Positions 17,379 through 25,222 of a stretch of DNA of 43,065 bases are shown here, in pieces. The DNA comes from Ignavibacteria bacterium (GTDB taxonomy: Bacteria > Bacteroidota > Ignavibacteria > Tepidaquicellales > OLB5), in contig JANWKI010000070.1 in NCBI GenBank assembly GCA_025451455.1, positions 1-43,065 of the forward strand, given 5' to 3'. The notes below the pieces were generated by a model. That model had not been told where the DNA came from. It saw only the letters and a program-made list of their open reading frames with translations, and searched no databases. Position 1 is the stretch's first letter. Each line of letters begins with the position of its first letter. The position numbers and the translations under genes are program-made.

Positions 17379-18635
17379 TTATTTAAAAAATACTGTAATT
17401 TTATGTAAATTTTCATTGTATTTATAAGTAATTCCGAATCCGGTTGCCTCACAGATCTTCTTCGATATAGCCAAACCCAGCCCCGCCGAATCGTTTGAGG
17501 CGCTTTCCTTACGGAACCTTCGGAACATATCTTCCGGGTCACCCGAAGGCCTGTTCCCTGTATTTGATATAACAACTGAATCAGAATTAAACTCAATTAT
17601 TATTTTACCGTCATTCAGATTATGTTTTATTGCGTTATGGATAAGGTTGCTGAAGAGTATATCGGCTAAATATGCGTTCATGATTATTTGAGGAGATGCA
17701 TTGTGAATTTTTTCAACGGAGAGTTTCCTGAAATTTATCATATCTTCATAGTAGCCCAGCTTCCTGTTGATAATATCTTCTGATTTTACCGATTCATTAC
17801 CGGGGAATTGACGGTTTTCTATCTTTGCAAGAAGAAGCAGCGACTCATTTAATTTTGAAAGTCTTGTTATGGATGTAAACATTTCCATAATTGTTTCTGC
17901 CTGTCCCGCTGTTAAGTTTTCTGACTGTATCATTAACTCCATTTTTGAACGGATTATTGCAAGGGGGGTCTGCATTTCATGTGAAGCATTTTCAGTGAAC
18001 TCCTTGAGGTTTCTGTAATCACTTGCCATCTTCTCCGTCATTTTTTCAATTTCATCGTTCAGCATCCTGAACTCAAGTGTTTTTGCCGTGGCGAAACGGA
18101 GCGGGGTATTTTGTTTCGCGTCAAATTGTCCGAACTCCTTTAGCGTACCATAAAACGGTTTCCACATTTGTTTTTGAAGGACCCATGTATAAACAAAAAG
18201 GATGACCATTGCTATAAATGCCGAAATTGTAAACGGGTAAACAATATTTTCCACCAGGTCTTCTGATTCAAACATCGGCTTGCTGATAGTTGCAGTATAG
18301 TTTTGATCCTTGATTTTTAAAGGGAATACCAGCTGCCGGAACAATTGTTCTTCATCTTCCAGCGGGTTAATTAGCAGGGTGTCTTTCAAATACCCGTCAA
18401 CCGGATGCCCTGTTCTAAGAAAAGTAACGTTATCACCAAGATATAACTGCTGTTCCGGAAGTTTGCCAGAATCCAGTACAAACTTATTAATTACGTCCTT
18501 TTCCAGATACAGATTTTCGGTGAAGTCTTCATCAATGATATCTTTAAGCTGTATGTAAAAAACAATACCTAAAGCGGCAAAAATAAATCCGGTAAAAATA
18601 AGGTAATATAAACTTGTTTTGGTGAGTAATTTCAT
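17379..18635 (-). CDS. Sensor histidine kinase
   Basis: The 418-residue membrane kinase has an N-terminal transmembrane helix (about 10-30), an extracytoplasmic domain (31-130), a second helix (about 131-153), then a HisKA domain with the phosphoacceptor in ENASHEMQTPL (His219) and a HATPase domain with N box LIHNAIKHN (Asn334) and G box SAGLGLAI (383-390). The G1 box is degenerate (SNTGNRPSG). It pairs with the response regulator whose stop codon overlaps this start by 4 bp (ATGA), indicating translational coupling. The signal sensed is unknown; the downstream PepSY-like and membrane-protein genes are candidate partners. Confidence 0.95.
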   Translation of the reverse strand: MKLLTKTSLYYLIFTGFIFAALGIVFYIQLKDIIDEDFTENLYLEKDVINKFVLDSGKLPEQQLYLGDNVTFLRTGHPVDGYLKDTLLINPLEDEEQLFRQLVFPLKIKDQNYTATISKPMFESEDLVENIVYPFTISAFIAMVILFVYTWVLQKQMWKPFYGTLKEFGQFDAKQNTPLRFATAKTLEFRMLNDEIEKMTEKMASDYRNLKEFTENASHEMQTPLAIIRSKMELMIQSENLTAGQAETIMEMFTSITRLSKLNESLLLLAKIENRQFPGNESVKSEDIINRKLGYYEDMINFRKLSVEKIHNASPQIIMNAYLADILFSNLIHNAIKHNLNDGKIIIEFNSDSVVISNTGNRPSGDPEDMFRRFRKESASNDSAGLGLAISKKICEATGFGITYKYNENLHKITVFFK

Positions 18636-19309
18636 TGAATTGAGAGTTTATAACCCGTTCCGTATACAGATTTTATGAAATCTTCACCGCCGGCATCAGT
18701 GATCTTTTTGCGCAGGTTCTTTATATGTGAATATATAAAATCAAACGAATCAGCCATATCTGCCATATCACCCCACAAATGTTCGGCAATTGATTCCTTT
18801 GTTAATACCCTGTTCTTATTGGAAACAAAAAACAACAATAATGCAAATTCTTTCTTTGTAAGGTTAACTGCCAGATCATTTACAAAAACTCCTTTTTGAC
18901 CGGGAATAATTTTCAGGTTCCCTAAAAGGATCTCACTGCTGCCCTCAAAGTTTCTTCTTCGTAAAACGGATTTGATACGGGAATTAAGCTCGGCCAGATG
19001 AAATGGTTTCGTCAGGTAATCATCTGCGCCAATATCAAGGCCTGTAATTTTATCGTCAATTGAATTCTTTGCCGAAATGATTATTATGCCTGTTTTAGGA
19101 TAATTCTTTTTGATCGCTTCAACTATTTTTAGCCCGCTTCCACCCGGCAGCGTAATATCTATCAACGCGCAGTCATACTCATACAAAAAAACCTTATCAA
19201 AGGCCGAATCGAAATCTTTCACCCATTCGCACAAATATCCGTCTGTTTTCAGGAAAGAAATGACAGACTCTCCAAGGGCAGTTTCGTCTTCAACGAGAAA
19301 AATTTTCAT
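18632..19309 (-). CDS. OmpR-family response regulator
   Basis: The 225-residue regulator has a receiver domain (1-115) with the acidic pocket Glu7-Asp8, phosphoacceptor Asp51 in CALIDITLPG, and the conserved Lys102 of YLTKPF, then a winged-helix DNA-binding domain (about 130-223) with NLTKKEFALLLFF and RVLTKESIAEHLWG. The closing YSHIKNLRKK and VYGTGYKL are typical of the OmpR/PhoB class. It is the first gene of the apparent operon with the downstream kinase. Family assignment is firm; target genes are unknown. Confidence 0.96.
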   Translation of the reverse strand: MKIFLVEDETALGESVISFLKTDGYLCEWVKDFDSAFDKVFLYEYDCALIDITLPGGSGLKIVEAIKKNYPKTGIIIISAKNSIDDKITGLDIGADDYLTKPFHLAELNSRIKSVLRRRNFEGSSEILLGNLKIIPGQKGVFVNDLAVNLTKKEFALLLFFVSNKNRVLTKESIAEHLWGDMADMADSFDFIYSHIKNLRKKITDAGGEDFIKSVYGTGYKLSIQ

Positions 19310-19382
19310 ATGCTAATATACTATATGATTCTATAGAAATTCTGAAATATATGATTCAGCAGAGAGAAGGATAATAAACATG

Positions 19383-19772
19383 TCAGCTCTTTTCGGCAAA
19401 AGCTATTATATGGCCGTCCGGATCGGCTAAATACCCTGCACGGTCACCCCAGTTTCTTAACTCAATCGGGCGGATTTCCTTAGCCCCGGCTTCAACTGCC
19501 TTTTTATATTTTTTCTCAATATCATCCGTATAAACATATAGTTCACACCTCGGAATGCCGCTGCCCGTTGCAGGATGAGGGGCTTTTGGTGTCAGGATTC
19601 CGGCTATTGAATCCTCCGGCATAAGCCCAAGTTTCAAATTTTCCGCAATTGTGAATTCCGTCATTCCAGGTACATTAAGCGTTGGCTCCATACCAAGCAC
19701 TTTTGTATAGAATTCCCTGCTTATTTGCTGGTTTTTTACGTAAAGGATAACTTCGAACATTTCGATATTCAT
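19383..19772 (-). CDS. VOC family (glyoxalase/bleomycin-resistance fold) protein
   Basis: The 129-residue protein consists of one vicinal-oxygen-chelate domain with two beta-alpha-beta-beta-beta halves: FEVILYVKNQQISREFYTKV and CELYVYTDDIEKKYKKAVEA, ending in GYLADPDGHIIAFAEKS, the usual C-terminal metal-ligand motif. Such proteins include glyoxalases, extradiol dioxygenases and antibiotic-binding proteins, so the activity is open. It is the last gene of a five-gene minus-strand operon, 9 bp behind the HAD gene. Confidence 0.88.
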   Translation of the reverse strand: MNIEMFEVILYVKNQQISREFYTKVLGMEPTLNVPGMTEFTIAENLKLGLMPEDSIAGILTPKAPHPATGSGIPRCELYVYTDDIEKKYKKAVEAGAKEIRPIELRNWGDRAGYLADPDGHIIAFAEKS

Positions 19773-19781
19773 ATATACAAC

Positions 19782-20441
19782 TTACTGTTTTATGATTTTT
19801 TTAATATCTGATAATGATTCCAGAACATAATCGGGCTTTTCATTTCTCAGCATATCGCTATCCTGCGTCCCCGAAAGTATCACCGCAGTTCTTACTCCGG
19901 CATTTTTCCCCTCCTGTATATCAGCAGCTGTATCGCCCACTTTCAGAAATTCACTGCCCGAATTAATATCCAGCTTCTTCATCATTTGGATTATCATTGC
20001 GGGGTCAGGGCGCCCTGTACCAACTTCCTCGGCAATGCCGACATATTCAAACATTCCATCATTCCACCCCAGCTGCAGGGAAATAAGTTCGAAGATACTT
20101 CGCGGCAGCCCCGTTCCGATTCCGAGCTTAATATTCAGTGACTTCACATAATAAAATATTTCGTCAGTGCCGGGAGCAGAAGAAAAATCAGATACACGTG
20201 ACACAACATTGCGCCTGAAATCATCATACACCTTAAGAGTTGTTTCCTTAGGAATTCCGCGTGTTTCTAAAAGAGATTCGATAATTTCTTTCTTCCCCCT
20301 GCCGCGGTGCGAGAGCAGGAAATCCATATCAATTTCAACATTGTTTGCCTTGAATGCATCATCAAAGCAGCCGATTATCGTTCCCGGCTTTTCAATTACA
20401 GTCGTGCCCACAAGATCGAACAGAACAGCTTTAAATTTCAT
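19782..20441 (-). CDS. HAD-superfamily hydrolase, phosphonatase-like
   Basis: From ATG 20441 the product is 219 residues and begins MKFKAVLFDLVGTTV. Asp9 is the nucleophile of motif I, here DLVGT. Motif II is IGTGLPRSIFELI, and the loop with Lys in RRGKK/GRGKKEI and VGDTAADIQEGKNAG supplies motifs III and IV. The order and the DLVGTT start resemble the phosphonatase-like hydrolases. It hydrolyses a small phosphorylated or phosphonate substrate by inference. An upstream start at 20468 would overlap the SDR gene; GGAGAG four bases before 20441 supports the shorter form. Cytoplasmic. Confidence 0.88.
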   Translation of the reverse strand: MKFKAVLFDLVGTTVIEKPGTIIGCFDDAFKANNVEIDMDFLLSHRGRGKKEIIESLLETRGIPKETTLKVYDDFRRNVVSRVSDFSSAPGTDEIFYYVKSLNIKLGIGTGLPRSIFELISLQLGWNDGMFEYVGIAEEVGTGRPDPAMIIQMMKKLDINSGSEFLKVGDTAADIQEGKNAGVRTAVILSGTQDSDMLRNEKPDYVLESLSDIKKIIKQ

Positions 20442-20458
20442 TGAACTCTCCAATAGCG

Positions 20459-21217
20459 TTACAGCCAAACGCCTCCTGTAGCTTCAATTCTCTGCCCGTT
20501 TATCCACCTGCCGTCTTCAGTACACAAAAACGCTATAATGCCGCCGATATCTTCTGCCTGCCCCACCCTGCCGAGCGCTGTATTCTGAGCTATTCTCGAT
20601 TTTATTTCAGGGTTCGAGCGAATGACCGCATTGTTAAAATCAGTTTCGGTAGCGCCCGGAGCAACAACGTTTGCTGCAATTTTGCGGGGACCCAGCTCCT
20701 TGGCAAGATATTTTGTGAATATTTCAATAGCGCCCTTCATCGAGGCGTAAATGGAGTAACCGGGGTTGCAGAATCTTGTCGTGCCTGTTGATATATTGAT
20801 TATGCTTCCCCCGTCATTCATAACTGCAAGCATTTTCTGCGTAAGGAAATAAACCCCCTTGAAATGTACATTAAGCAGCCTGTCGAAATCATCTTCAGTT
20901 GCGCTGGCAAACGGAATGGTTGCACCCATGCCGGCATTATTGACGAGAAAATCAAATTTATCCGTGCCGAAATTATCTTTGAGCGTTTGCGTAAGTTCAG
21001 CGCTGAATTTATCAAAACTCCTGAGGTCTGATACATCGAGATGCAAAGCAGCCGCTTTTCTGCCCTGAGATTCGATCTCAAAAAGAACACTCTTTGCTTC
21101 ATCCTTTTTTGTGTTGTAGGTTATAACAGTATCGATACCCTTTTCTGCAAGCCTCATTGCCATGTTCCTGCCAAGCCCCCGGCTTCCGCCTGTTACAACC
21201 GCTATTTTTGCTGTCAT
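20459..21217 (-). CDS. SDR-family oxidoreductase (FabG-like)
   Basis: The 252-residue classical short-chain dehydrogenase has cofactor motif TGGSRGLG (9-16), NNAG (93-96), catalytic Ser in NISTG and the YxxxK pair Tyr157-Lys161 (YASMK). The C-terminal GRVGQAEDIGGIIAFLCTEDGRWINGQ is the usual FabG-type segment. It is a cytoplasmic NAD(P)H-dependent enzyme. The acyl-carrier or other substrate is not defined by sequence. It lies between a GNAT gene (26 bp upstream) and the HAD gene (17 bp downstream) in the same operon, which suggests a common small-molecule detoxification or modification pathway. Confidence 0.92.
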   Translation of the reverse strand: MTAKIAVVTGGSRGLGRNMAMRLAEKGIDTVITYNTKKDEAKSVLFEIESQGRKAAALHLDVSDLRSFDKFSAELTQTLKDNFGTDKFDFLVNNAGMGATIPFASATEDDFDRLLNVHFKGVYFLTQKMLAVMNDGGSIINISTGTTRFCNPGYSIYASMKGAIEIFTKYLAKELGPRKIAANVVAPGATETDFNNAVIRSNPEIKSRIAQNTALGRVGQAEDIGGIIAFLCTEDGRWINGQRIEATGGVWL

Positions 21218-21243
21218 TATTTTATTGAATTTTATTTATTCTA

Positions 21244-21717
21244 TTATAATTTTTTTACCATAACATTATTTTCAAATATTACTCCGTTAACAGCCTTGTC
21301 TTTAACAACCTCCCTGCAATGATAACCCATTTTTTCGAAGAATCCTTTTGCTGTCTTGCTTACGTCAGAATATATTTCGGTATTTTTCTGACTGATAGCT
21401 TTTCTTTCAATTTCAGAAAGGAGAACACTTGCAATTCCAACGCGCTGATAGTCCTTATGCACATACATGAAATCAAGATAGCCATCGGTGGTAATTGAGC
21501 CGAATCCGGCAATAACTCCCTGTACCTCCGCTACAATAAAGTGTTGTTTTTCAATGCTTTCCTGCCATCTTTTGGTATTACCAGCACCGGCTGACCAGAC
21601 CTCAATCTGCTCTTTTGTGTAGTCTTTCGAGTTGATACTCTGAATGGTCGAGCGGAACAGTTCCGTTATTGCCGGAAGATCATTTTCAACTGCCCTGCGG
21701 ATGAGTATTTTATTCAT
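21244..21717 (-). CDS. GNAT-family N-acetyltransferase
   Basis: The 157-residue protein starts MNKILIRRAVENDLPAITELF, the typical GNAT N-terminus, and has the acetyl-CoA-binding motif A in MYVHKDYQRVGIASVLLSEIE, with Gln-Arg-x-Gly-x-Ala. The C-terminal FFEKMGYHCREVVKD completes the fold. It transfers acetyl from acetyl-CoA to an unknown amine. It overlaps the upstream ChaN-like gene by 8 bp, so translation is probably coupled. Confidence 0.9.
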   Translation of the reverse strand: MNKILIRRAVENDLPAITELFRSTIQSINSKDYTKEQIEVWSAGAGNTKRWQESIEKQHFIVAEVQGVIAGFGSITTDGYLDFMYVHKDYQRVGIASVLLSEIERKAISQKNTEIYSDVSKTAKGFFEKMGYHCREVVKDKAVNGVIFENNVMVKKL

Positions 21718-22645
21718 CGAAAGTCTTCGGCAGCTTCGGATCAGTTATGATAATATAATCACCAAGCTGAGAGAATTTGTTCCAGTCGATTTTGCCCGTT
21801 GAAAATGAATTATCTGATCCGCAGGAAATAATAAGCACCTTAGTATTAGGCGAATACTTCTTCAGCTGTGTTACTACCGCAAACCTTTCATCGCTGTGAA
21901 ATCTTCCGTTTACCTGGAAGATCTTGTTTACGGAATGCTCCCCTAAATAACCGGTTATTGAGTATGCCATGGTAGCATCCCAGAGCGATTGCCCCATTAC
22001 CATGCTGAAGCTGTTGGTTGGCGGCACTACAGGCTGATTCTTCGCCGTATCATTTGGTGCAGGTGTATCATGGGTAACCGACATCAGTTTTTCATAATAT
22101 TTTCCTTCGGCAGTATCATAGGGCAGCGGCGCAAAATATTTCTTTGATTCATCGGACAATTCCATAAGGGCTGACTGCCCTTTTCTGCCTGCCAGATTTG
22201 TATAGCGCGAAGGCGCATTTGCGCAAAGGAGATCAAGATGTTTTTCTTTGGCAAATTCGACCATCGGGCGGTAATCCCTGTAATTTTTCCATGCCCGGGA
22301 ATCTTTAATGAAGCTCTTCTCCCGAAGTGCGCCGGAAAGGTACTCATTTACAATAACCTGCACATCGCGGTCAAACATTTCCATGGAAAGAGTTACGGCG
22401 CTTCCATATTGCCGGTATAATGCTTCGAGCATTGCAGCCTCTAAGTAATGCGCTGCGGAATCATTATGCTCCTCACCAAAGAAGAGCACATCGTAAGCGG
22501 CCATATCACGCGCAATATCATCAAGAGTTACTTCTTTGGCAAGCTGAGTGGAATATATTCGGTAATTTTTTTCTGTAACCTGTGAGTTAGCGGAGATACA
22601 GTTTAATAGCAGTAATGATAAAAATAAAACGCCGTAGGTTTTCAT
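21710..22645 (-). CDS. ChaN-family heme-binding (Haem_bd) secreted protein
   Basis: The 311-residue protein has an N-terminal signal (MKTYGVLFLSLLLLNCISANS). The mature part shows the ChaN family block DVLFFGEEHNDSAAH (GEEHND at 57-62), SMEMFDRDVQ, and a closing VLIISCGSDNSF region. ChaN-type proteins are periplasmic or outer-membrane heme-binding iron-uptake proteins, usually near TonB-dependent systems. No such system is visible here; instead this is the first gene of the five-gene GNAT/SDR/HAD/VOC operon. The lipobox is poor (Asn before Cys16), so cleavage by signal peptidase I near ANSQ is also likely. Confidence 0.85.
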   Translation of the reverse strand: MKTYGVLFLSLLLLNCISANSQVTEKNYRIYSTQLAKEVTLDDIARDMAAYDVLFFGEEHNDSAAHYLEAAMLEALYRQYGSAVTLSMEMFDRDVQVIVNEYLSGALREKSFIKDSRAWKNYRDYRPMVEFAKEKHLDLLCANAPSRYTNLAGRKGQSALMELSDESKKYFAPLPYDTAEGKYYEKLMSVTHDTPAPNDTAKNQPVVPPTNSFSMVMGQSLWDATMAYSITGYLGEHSVNKIFQVNGRFHSDERFAVVTQLKKYSPNTKVLIISCGSDNSFSTGKIDWNKFSQLGDYIIITDPKLPKTFDE

Positions 22646-22748
22646 TATGTTTTAATTAATTTAATGCCGGGGGAAAACATTTTAGTATTTTGACCAAATT
22701 TACCTATTATCCGTATTTTAAACCACATATTTATTCCCTCCATTATCC

Positions 22749-22756
22749 TATATTTG
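22749..22756 (+). promoter_or_regulatory. -7 box of nth promoter
   Basis: TATATTTG fits the Bacteroidota TAnnTTTG -7 consensus, 22 bp upstream of the nth ATG at 22779. A -33 TTTG is not clear, so confidence is moderate. Confidence 0.35.
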
Positions 22757-22778
22757 TAATAATAAAACAAAAATATCT

Positions 22779-23432
22779 ATGGCTGAATCACCGAATCAAA
22801 AAAAGTCAAGAGCGCTTAAAATAACGGGTCTGCTTGAAACGGAGTACCCAAATGCAGGCTGCAGGCTTAATCATGATAACCCTTTTCAGCTGCTTATATC
22901 TACTTTACTGGCGGCACAATGCACCGATGAAAGGGTAAATGCAGTCATGGGACCGCTGTACAAAAAGTATAAAACACCGGCTGATTTTCTGAAGGTAAAG
23001 CCCGGAGATCTTGAAAAGGAATTAAACTCAATAAATTTTTACCGCAATAAAACAAAAAGCGTTATTAACTGCTCGAAAACGTTGGTTGAAAAACATGGCG
23101 GCAAAGTCCCCGAAACGATGGAAAAGCTTGTTGAACTGGCGGGAGTTGGCAGAAAAACCGCCAATGTAGTGCTTGGCAACTGCTACGGCGTTCCTGCAAT
23201 TATGACCGATACTCACCTTATGCGTGTATCCACAAGGCTTGGATTAACGGATTCAGATAAACCCGAAAAAATTGAAGCGGAACTGAAAGAGATCATTCCC
23301 GATAATTTGCAGGTGAGATACTCACATCTTGTTGGTGAGCACGGGAGACAGGTATGCAAAGCGAAGAAACCACTCTGCGATAAATGTGTAATTAATAAAT
23401 TGTGCCCGGGCAAAGAGCAATACATGAATTAA
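22779..23432 (+). CDS. nth: Endonuclease III (DNA glycosylase/AP lyase)
   Basis: Nth removes oxidised pyrimidines and cuts the abasic site in base-excision repair. The 217 residues match the family. The helix-hairpin-helix AGVGRKTAN (121-129) carries the catalytic Lys126; the catalytic Asp is Asp144 in TDTHLMRV. The C-terminal [4Fe-4S] cluster has Cys193, Cys200, Cys203 and Cys209 with the usual spacing (C-x6-C-x2-C-x5-C). ATG at 22779 is 22 bp behind a TAnnTTTG box. The gene is convergent with the META-domain gene, with a palindromic repeat between them. Confidence 0.98.
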   Translation: MAESPNQKKSRALKITGLLETEYPNAGCRLNHDNPFQLLISTLLAAQCTDERVNAVMGPLYKKYKTPADFLKVKPGDLEKELNSINFYRNKTKSVINCSKTLVEKHGGKVPETMEKLVELAGVGRKTANVVLGNCYGVPAIMTDTHLMRVSTRLGLTDSDKPEKIEAELKEIIPDNLQVRYSHLVGEHGRQVCKAKKPLCDKCVINKLCPGKEQYMN

Positions 23433-23444
23433 TAGTGAATATAA

Positions 23445-23520
23445 AATTTCCCGCAGATAGCGCAGACAAATCTAAAACAGACATTGAATATCTGCGAAAA
23501 TCCACGGTATCTGCGGGAGG
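23445..23520. repeat. CCCGCAGAT dispersed repeat, copy 2 (long palindrome)
   Basis: TTTCCCGCAGATAGCGCAGA at the left and TATCTGCGGGAGG at the right are inverted, with TCTGCG half-repeats between. It sits between the convergent nth and META genes and could act as a bidirectional terminator. Related copy at 11421-11455. Confidence 0.7.
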
Positions 23521-23538
23521 GAAGATCCTGATTCTGTT

Positions 23539-23973
23539 TTATTTCTTTCTGAAGATCAGTAAAACGGCAGATGAACTTAAAAGTCTCAGCTTGCCGCTTT
23601 TGATCTCATGTTTATCGATTTTCTTTAAAGCCGCAAAGTAATCAGTTTCTATCTGCATATCATCACACATCATTTTAGTTGATCCTATTTCACTGAATTT
23701 TAAAGCTGTACCATCCAGTTTATAGCTTCCGAAAAACGAATTGCAGCTTCCTTTTCCGCTTATCCTGCCGGTTGTTTCATCAAACTTCAACGTTACATTG
23801 TTATCGTCGAGAGATATAACACTTGTACCGTTCATTGTTTCCAGTATCCACTCTGTGCCGCCGGGCGAGTGGTTTTCTGTTGTAGATTTACCCGAAGAGC
23901 AGCCTTCTGACATGACTGCCAGAAACATAAATACAACGATTAATAATATTGACCTTGTTATAATTTTTTTCAT
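23539..23973 (-). CDS. META-domain lipoprotein
   Basis: The 144-residue protein has a signal with probable lipid-attachment Cys25 (MSEGC). The remaining part matches the META/HslJ fold: TEWILETMNGTSV, FDETTGRISGKGSCNSFFGS and TKMMCDDMQIETDYFAALKKID. META-domain proteins are small envelope proteins linked to stress or motility in a few bacteria; the exact role is unknown. The C-terminal SSSAVLLIFRK completes the fold. Single gene, convergent with nth. Confidence 0.85.
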   Translation of the reverse strand: MKKIITRSILLIVVFMFLAVMSEGCSSGKSTTENHSPGGTEWILETMNGTSVISLDDNNVTLKFDETTGRISGKGSCNSFFGSYKLDGTALKFSEIGSTKMMCDDMQIETDYFAALKKIDKHEIKSGKLRLLSSSAVLLIFRKK

Positions 23974-24038
23974 GATTTTGATAATTTAGTTCGTAAAGTT
24001 TATAATGTTTATAAAGCTTGTAAATTATAGAAGTTTTT

Positions 24039-24635
24039 TCAGGTGATTTTAGAAGACAATAGTTTTTTTACCGATTCCCACTCACTCTCTATTATACTGT
24101 AATATGCCGAGTGCCGGTAGGTTCCGTCGTCCCTTATCATATGGTTGCGAAGTTTTCCCTCGTATTTTCCGCCGATCTTCTCGAGGGCTTTTTGTGACCT
24201 TTTATTGTTGCTGTCAGTTTTAAAGAACACACGTATTGCTTTCATTTCCTCAAAGCAAAACGCAAGCAAAAGTAATTTGCACTCTTCGTTGAATCCGGTG
24301 CCCTGCAGGTATTTGGCTATCCATGTCCTGCCGATCTCAAGCGATCTTGTTTCAGGCTGAATGTCGAGGAAGCTTGTGCCGCCTATCATGCGGCCTATCC
24401 TGTTATCTATTATGGTAAAGGTGAACTCAACCTCAGCGGCCATCCTTTCAATTGAATGGTCAATGAACTCCTTGAACTTATCAAAACTTTCCATTTTGCG
24501 GAAAGTGTAAAACTCCCACAGCGTCTCATCCTTTGCAGTTTCCCACAATTCTTTGCTGTGCCAGGCTTCTAAGGGAATAAGCTTTACTCTTTTCCCTTCA
24601 AGTACAACCGGCCGTTTATTCATCAGCACAGTCAT
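24039..24635 (-). CDS. GNAT-family acetyltransferase (RimJ/RimL type)
   Basis: The 198-residue protein begins (from either ATG 24635 or ATG 24623) with NKRPVVLEGKRVKLIPLE and has FTFTIIDNRIGRMIGGTSFL and EIGRTWIAKYLQGTGFNEECK, the RimJ/RimL-type layout. SNNKRSQKALEKIGGKYEG is the usual C-terminal helix (Asn-x-x-Ser-x-x-x-x-Glu-x-x-Gly). The acceptor may be a ribosomal protein N-terminus or a small molecule. It is 5 bp behind the secreted Cys-rich protein gene and shares its strand. Confidence 0.9.
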   Translation of the reverse strand: MTVLMNKRPVVLEGKRVKLIPLEAWHSKELWETAKDETLWEFYTFRKMESFDKFKEFIDHSIERMAAEVEFTFTIIDNRIGRMIGGTSFLDIQPETRSLEIGRTWIAKYLQGTGFNEECKLLLLAFCFEEMKAIRVFFKTDSNNKRSQKALEKIGGKYEGKLRNHMIRDDGTYRHSAYYSIIESEWESVKKLLSSKIT

Positions 24636-24640
24636 GTTTT

Positions 24641-25024
24641 TCAGAATTTAAACGCCTTTGTGCAGGGATCGCACTCAAAACCCAGCTCTTTGCCGAGGCA
24701 TCTCCATTTACTTCCGCGCATTATATGAACATATGCAAGATCAACTGACTGGTTGACGGTCTTCCCGTCATAAGTTTCGCCGGTAATATAGAATTCATAA
24801 AAATTCGGGTCGCTGGCTGGCTTATAGGAAAAATCCTTTACGTTAACAAGCATTTTCAGGTCGTTATCACAGCATGCGCACCACAGTATTATCTGCTTAA
24901 AGCCGTGCTCTTTGAAGTAATCATATGTTTCCTTAGCCTGGTCTTTTGTTATCCACTGCAGCTGGTCAGCCTGAATATAGCTGACCGAAATGAAAAATAG
25001 CATTATGACAAATATCTTTTTCAT
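24641..25024 (-). CDS. Secreted Cys-rich hypothetical protein
   Basis: The 127-residue protein has a signal peptide (MKKIFVIMLFFISVSYIQA). The mature part has five cysteines: WCACCDND (three) and later WRCLG and CDPC, so disulfides or metal binding are likely. I do not recognise the family. It is located outside the cytoplasm and upstream of the RimJ/RimL-type gene (5 bp), which suggests co-transcription but not function. Confidence 0.7.
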   Translation of the reverse strand: MKKIFVIMLFFISVSYIQADQLQWITKDQAKETYDYFKEHGFKQIILWCACCDNDLKMLVNVKDFSYKPASDPNFYEFYITGETYDGKTVNQSVDLAYVHIMRGSKWRCLGKELGFECDPCTKAFKF

Positions 25025-25106
25025 GAAAACACCCTTTCTCCGGATTTTCGTTATACAAATATAATAAGATAATAAATTTTGAAGTAAACTATTATTAGGG
25101 GATTAA

Positions 25107-25146
25107 CGTGAAATGTGAAAAGGCAGTCGTGAAACGCGAAAAGGCA
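25107..25146. repeat. Two tandem CGTGAAAYGYGAAAAGGCA units
   Basis: CGTGAAATGTGAAAAGGCA (25107-25125) and CGTGAAACGCGAAAAGGCA (25128-25146) are near-identical with a 21-bp period, in the 198-bp gap behind the zinc-ribbon gene. Confidence 0.6.
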
Positions 25147-25164
25147 AAAAAAAACAGTTTCGCA

Positions 25165-25188
25165 GTCGTTGATGTTTTCACCAACGAC
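25165..25188. repeat. 24-nt GTTGTTGGTG-type hairpin, copy 2
   Basis: GTCGTTGATG, a 4-nt loop, then CACCAACGAC: a near-perfect stem-loop 34 bp beyond the end of the zinc-ribbon gene that stops at 25223. Same family as 11465-11488 and 26003-26026. Confidence 0.65.
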
Positions 25189-25222
25189 CTGCTTCAATGT
25201 TAATATTTTCAAAGTACGTTAT

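Noticed and set aside
20189-20204. CACGTG-containing site in the HAD gene as a third parS
   Set aside because: ATACACGTGACACA shares only the central core with the consensus and lies in coding sequence.
23402-23641. Open frame across the nth-META junction
   Set aside because: It overlaps the nth end, the palindromic repeat and the META gene on the other strand; composition is repeat-derived.
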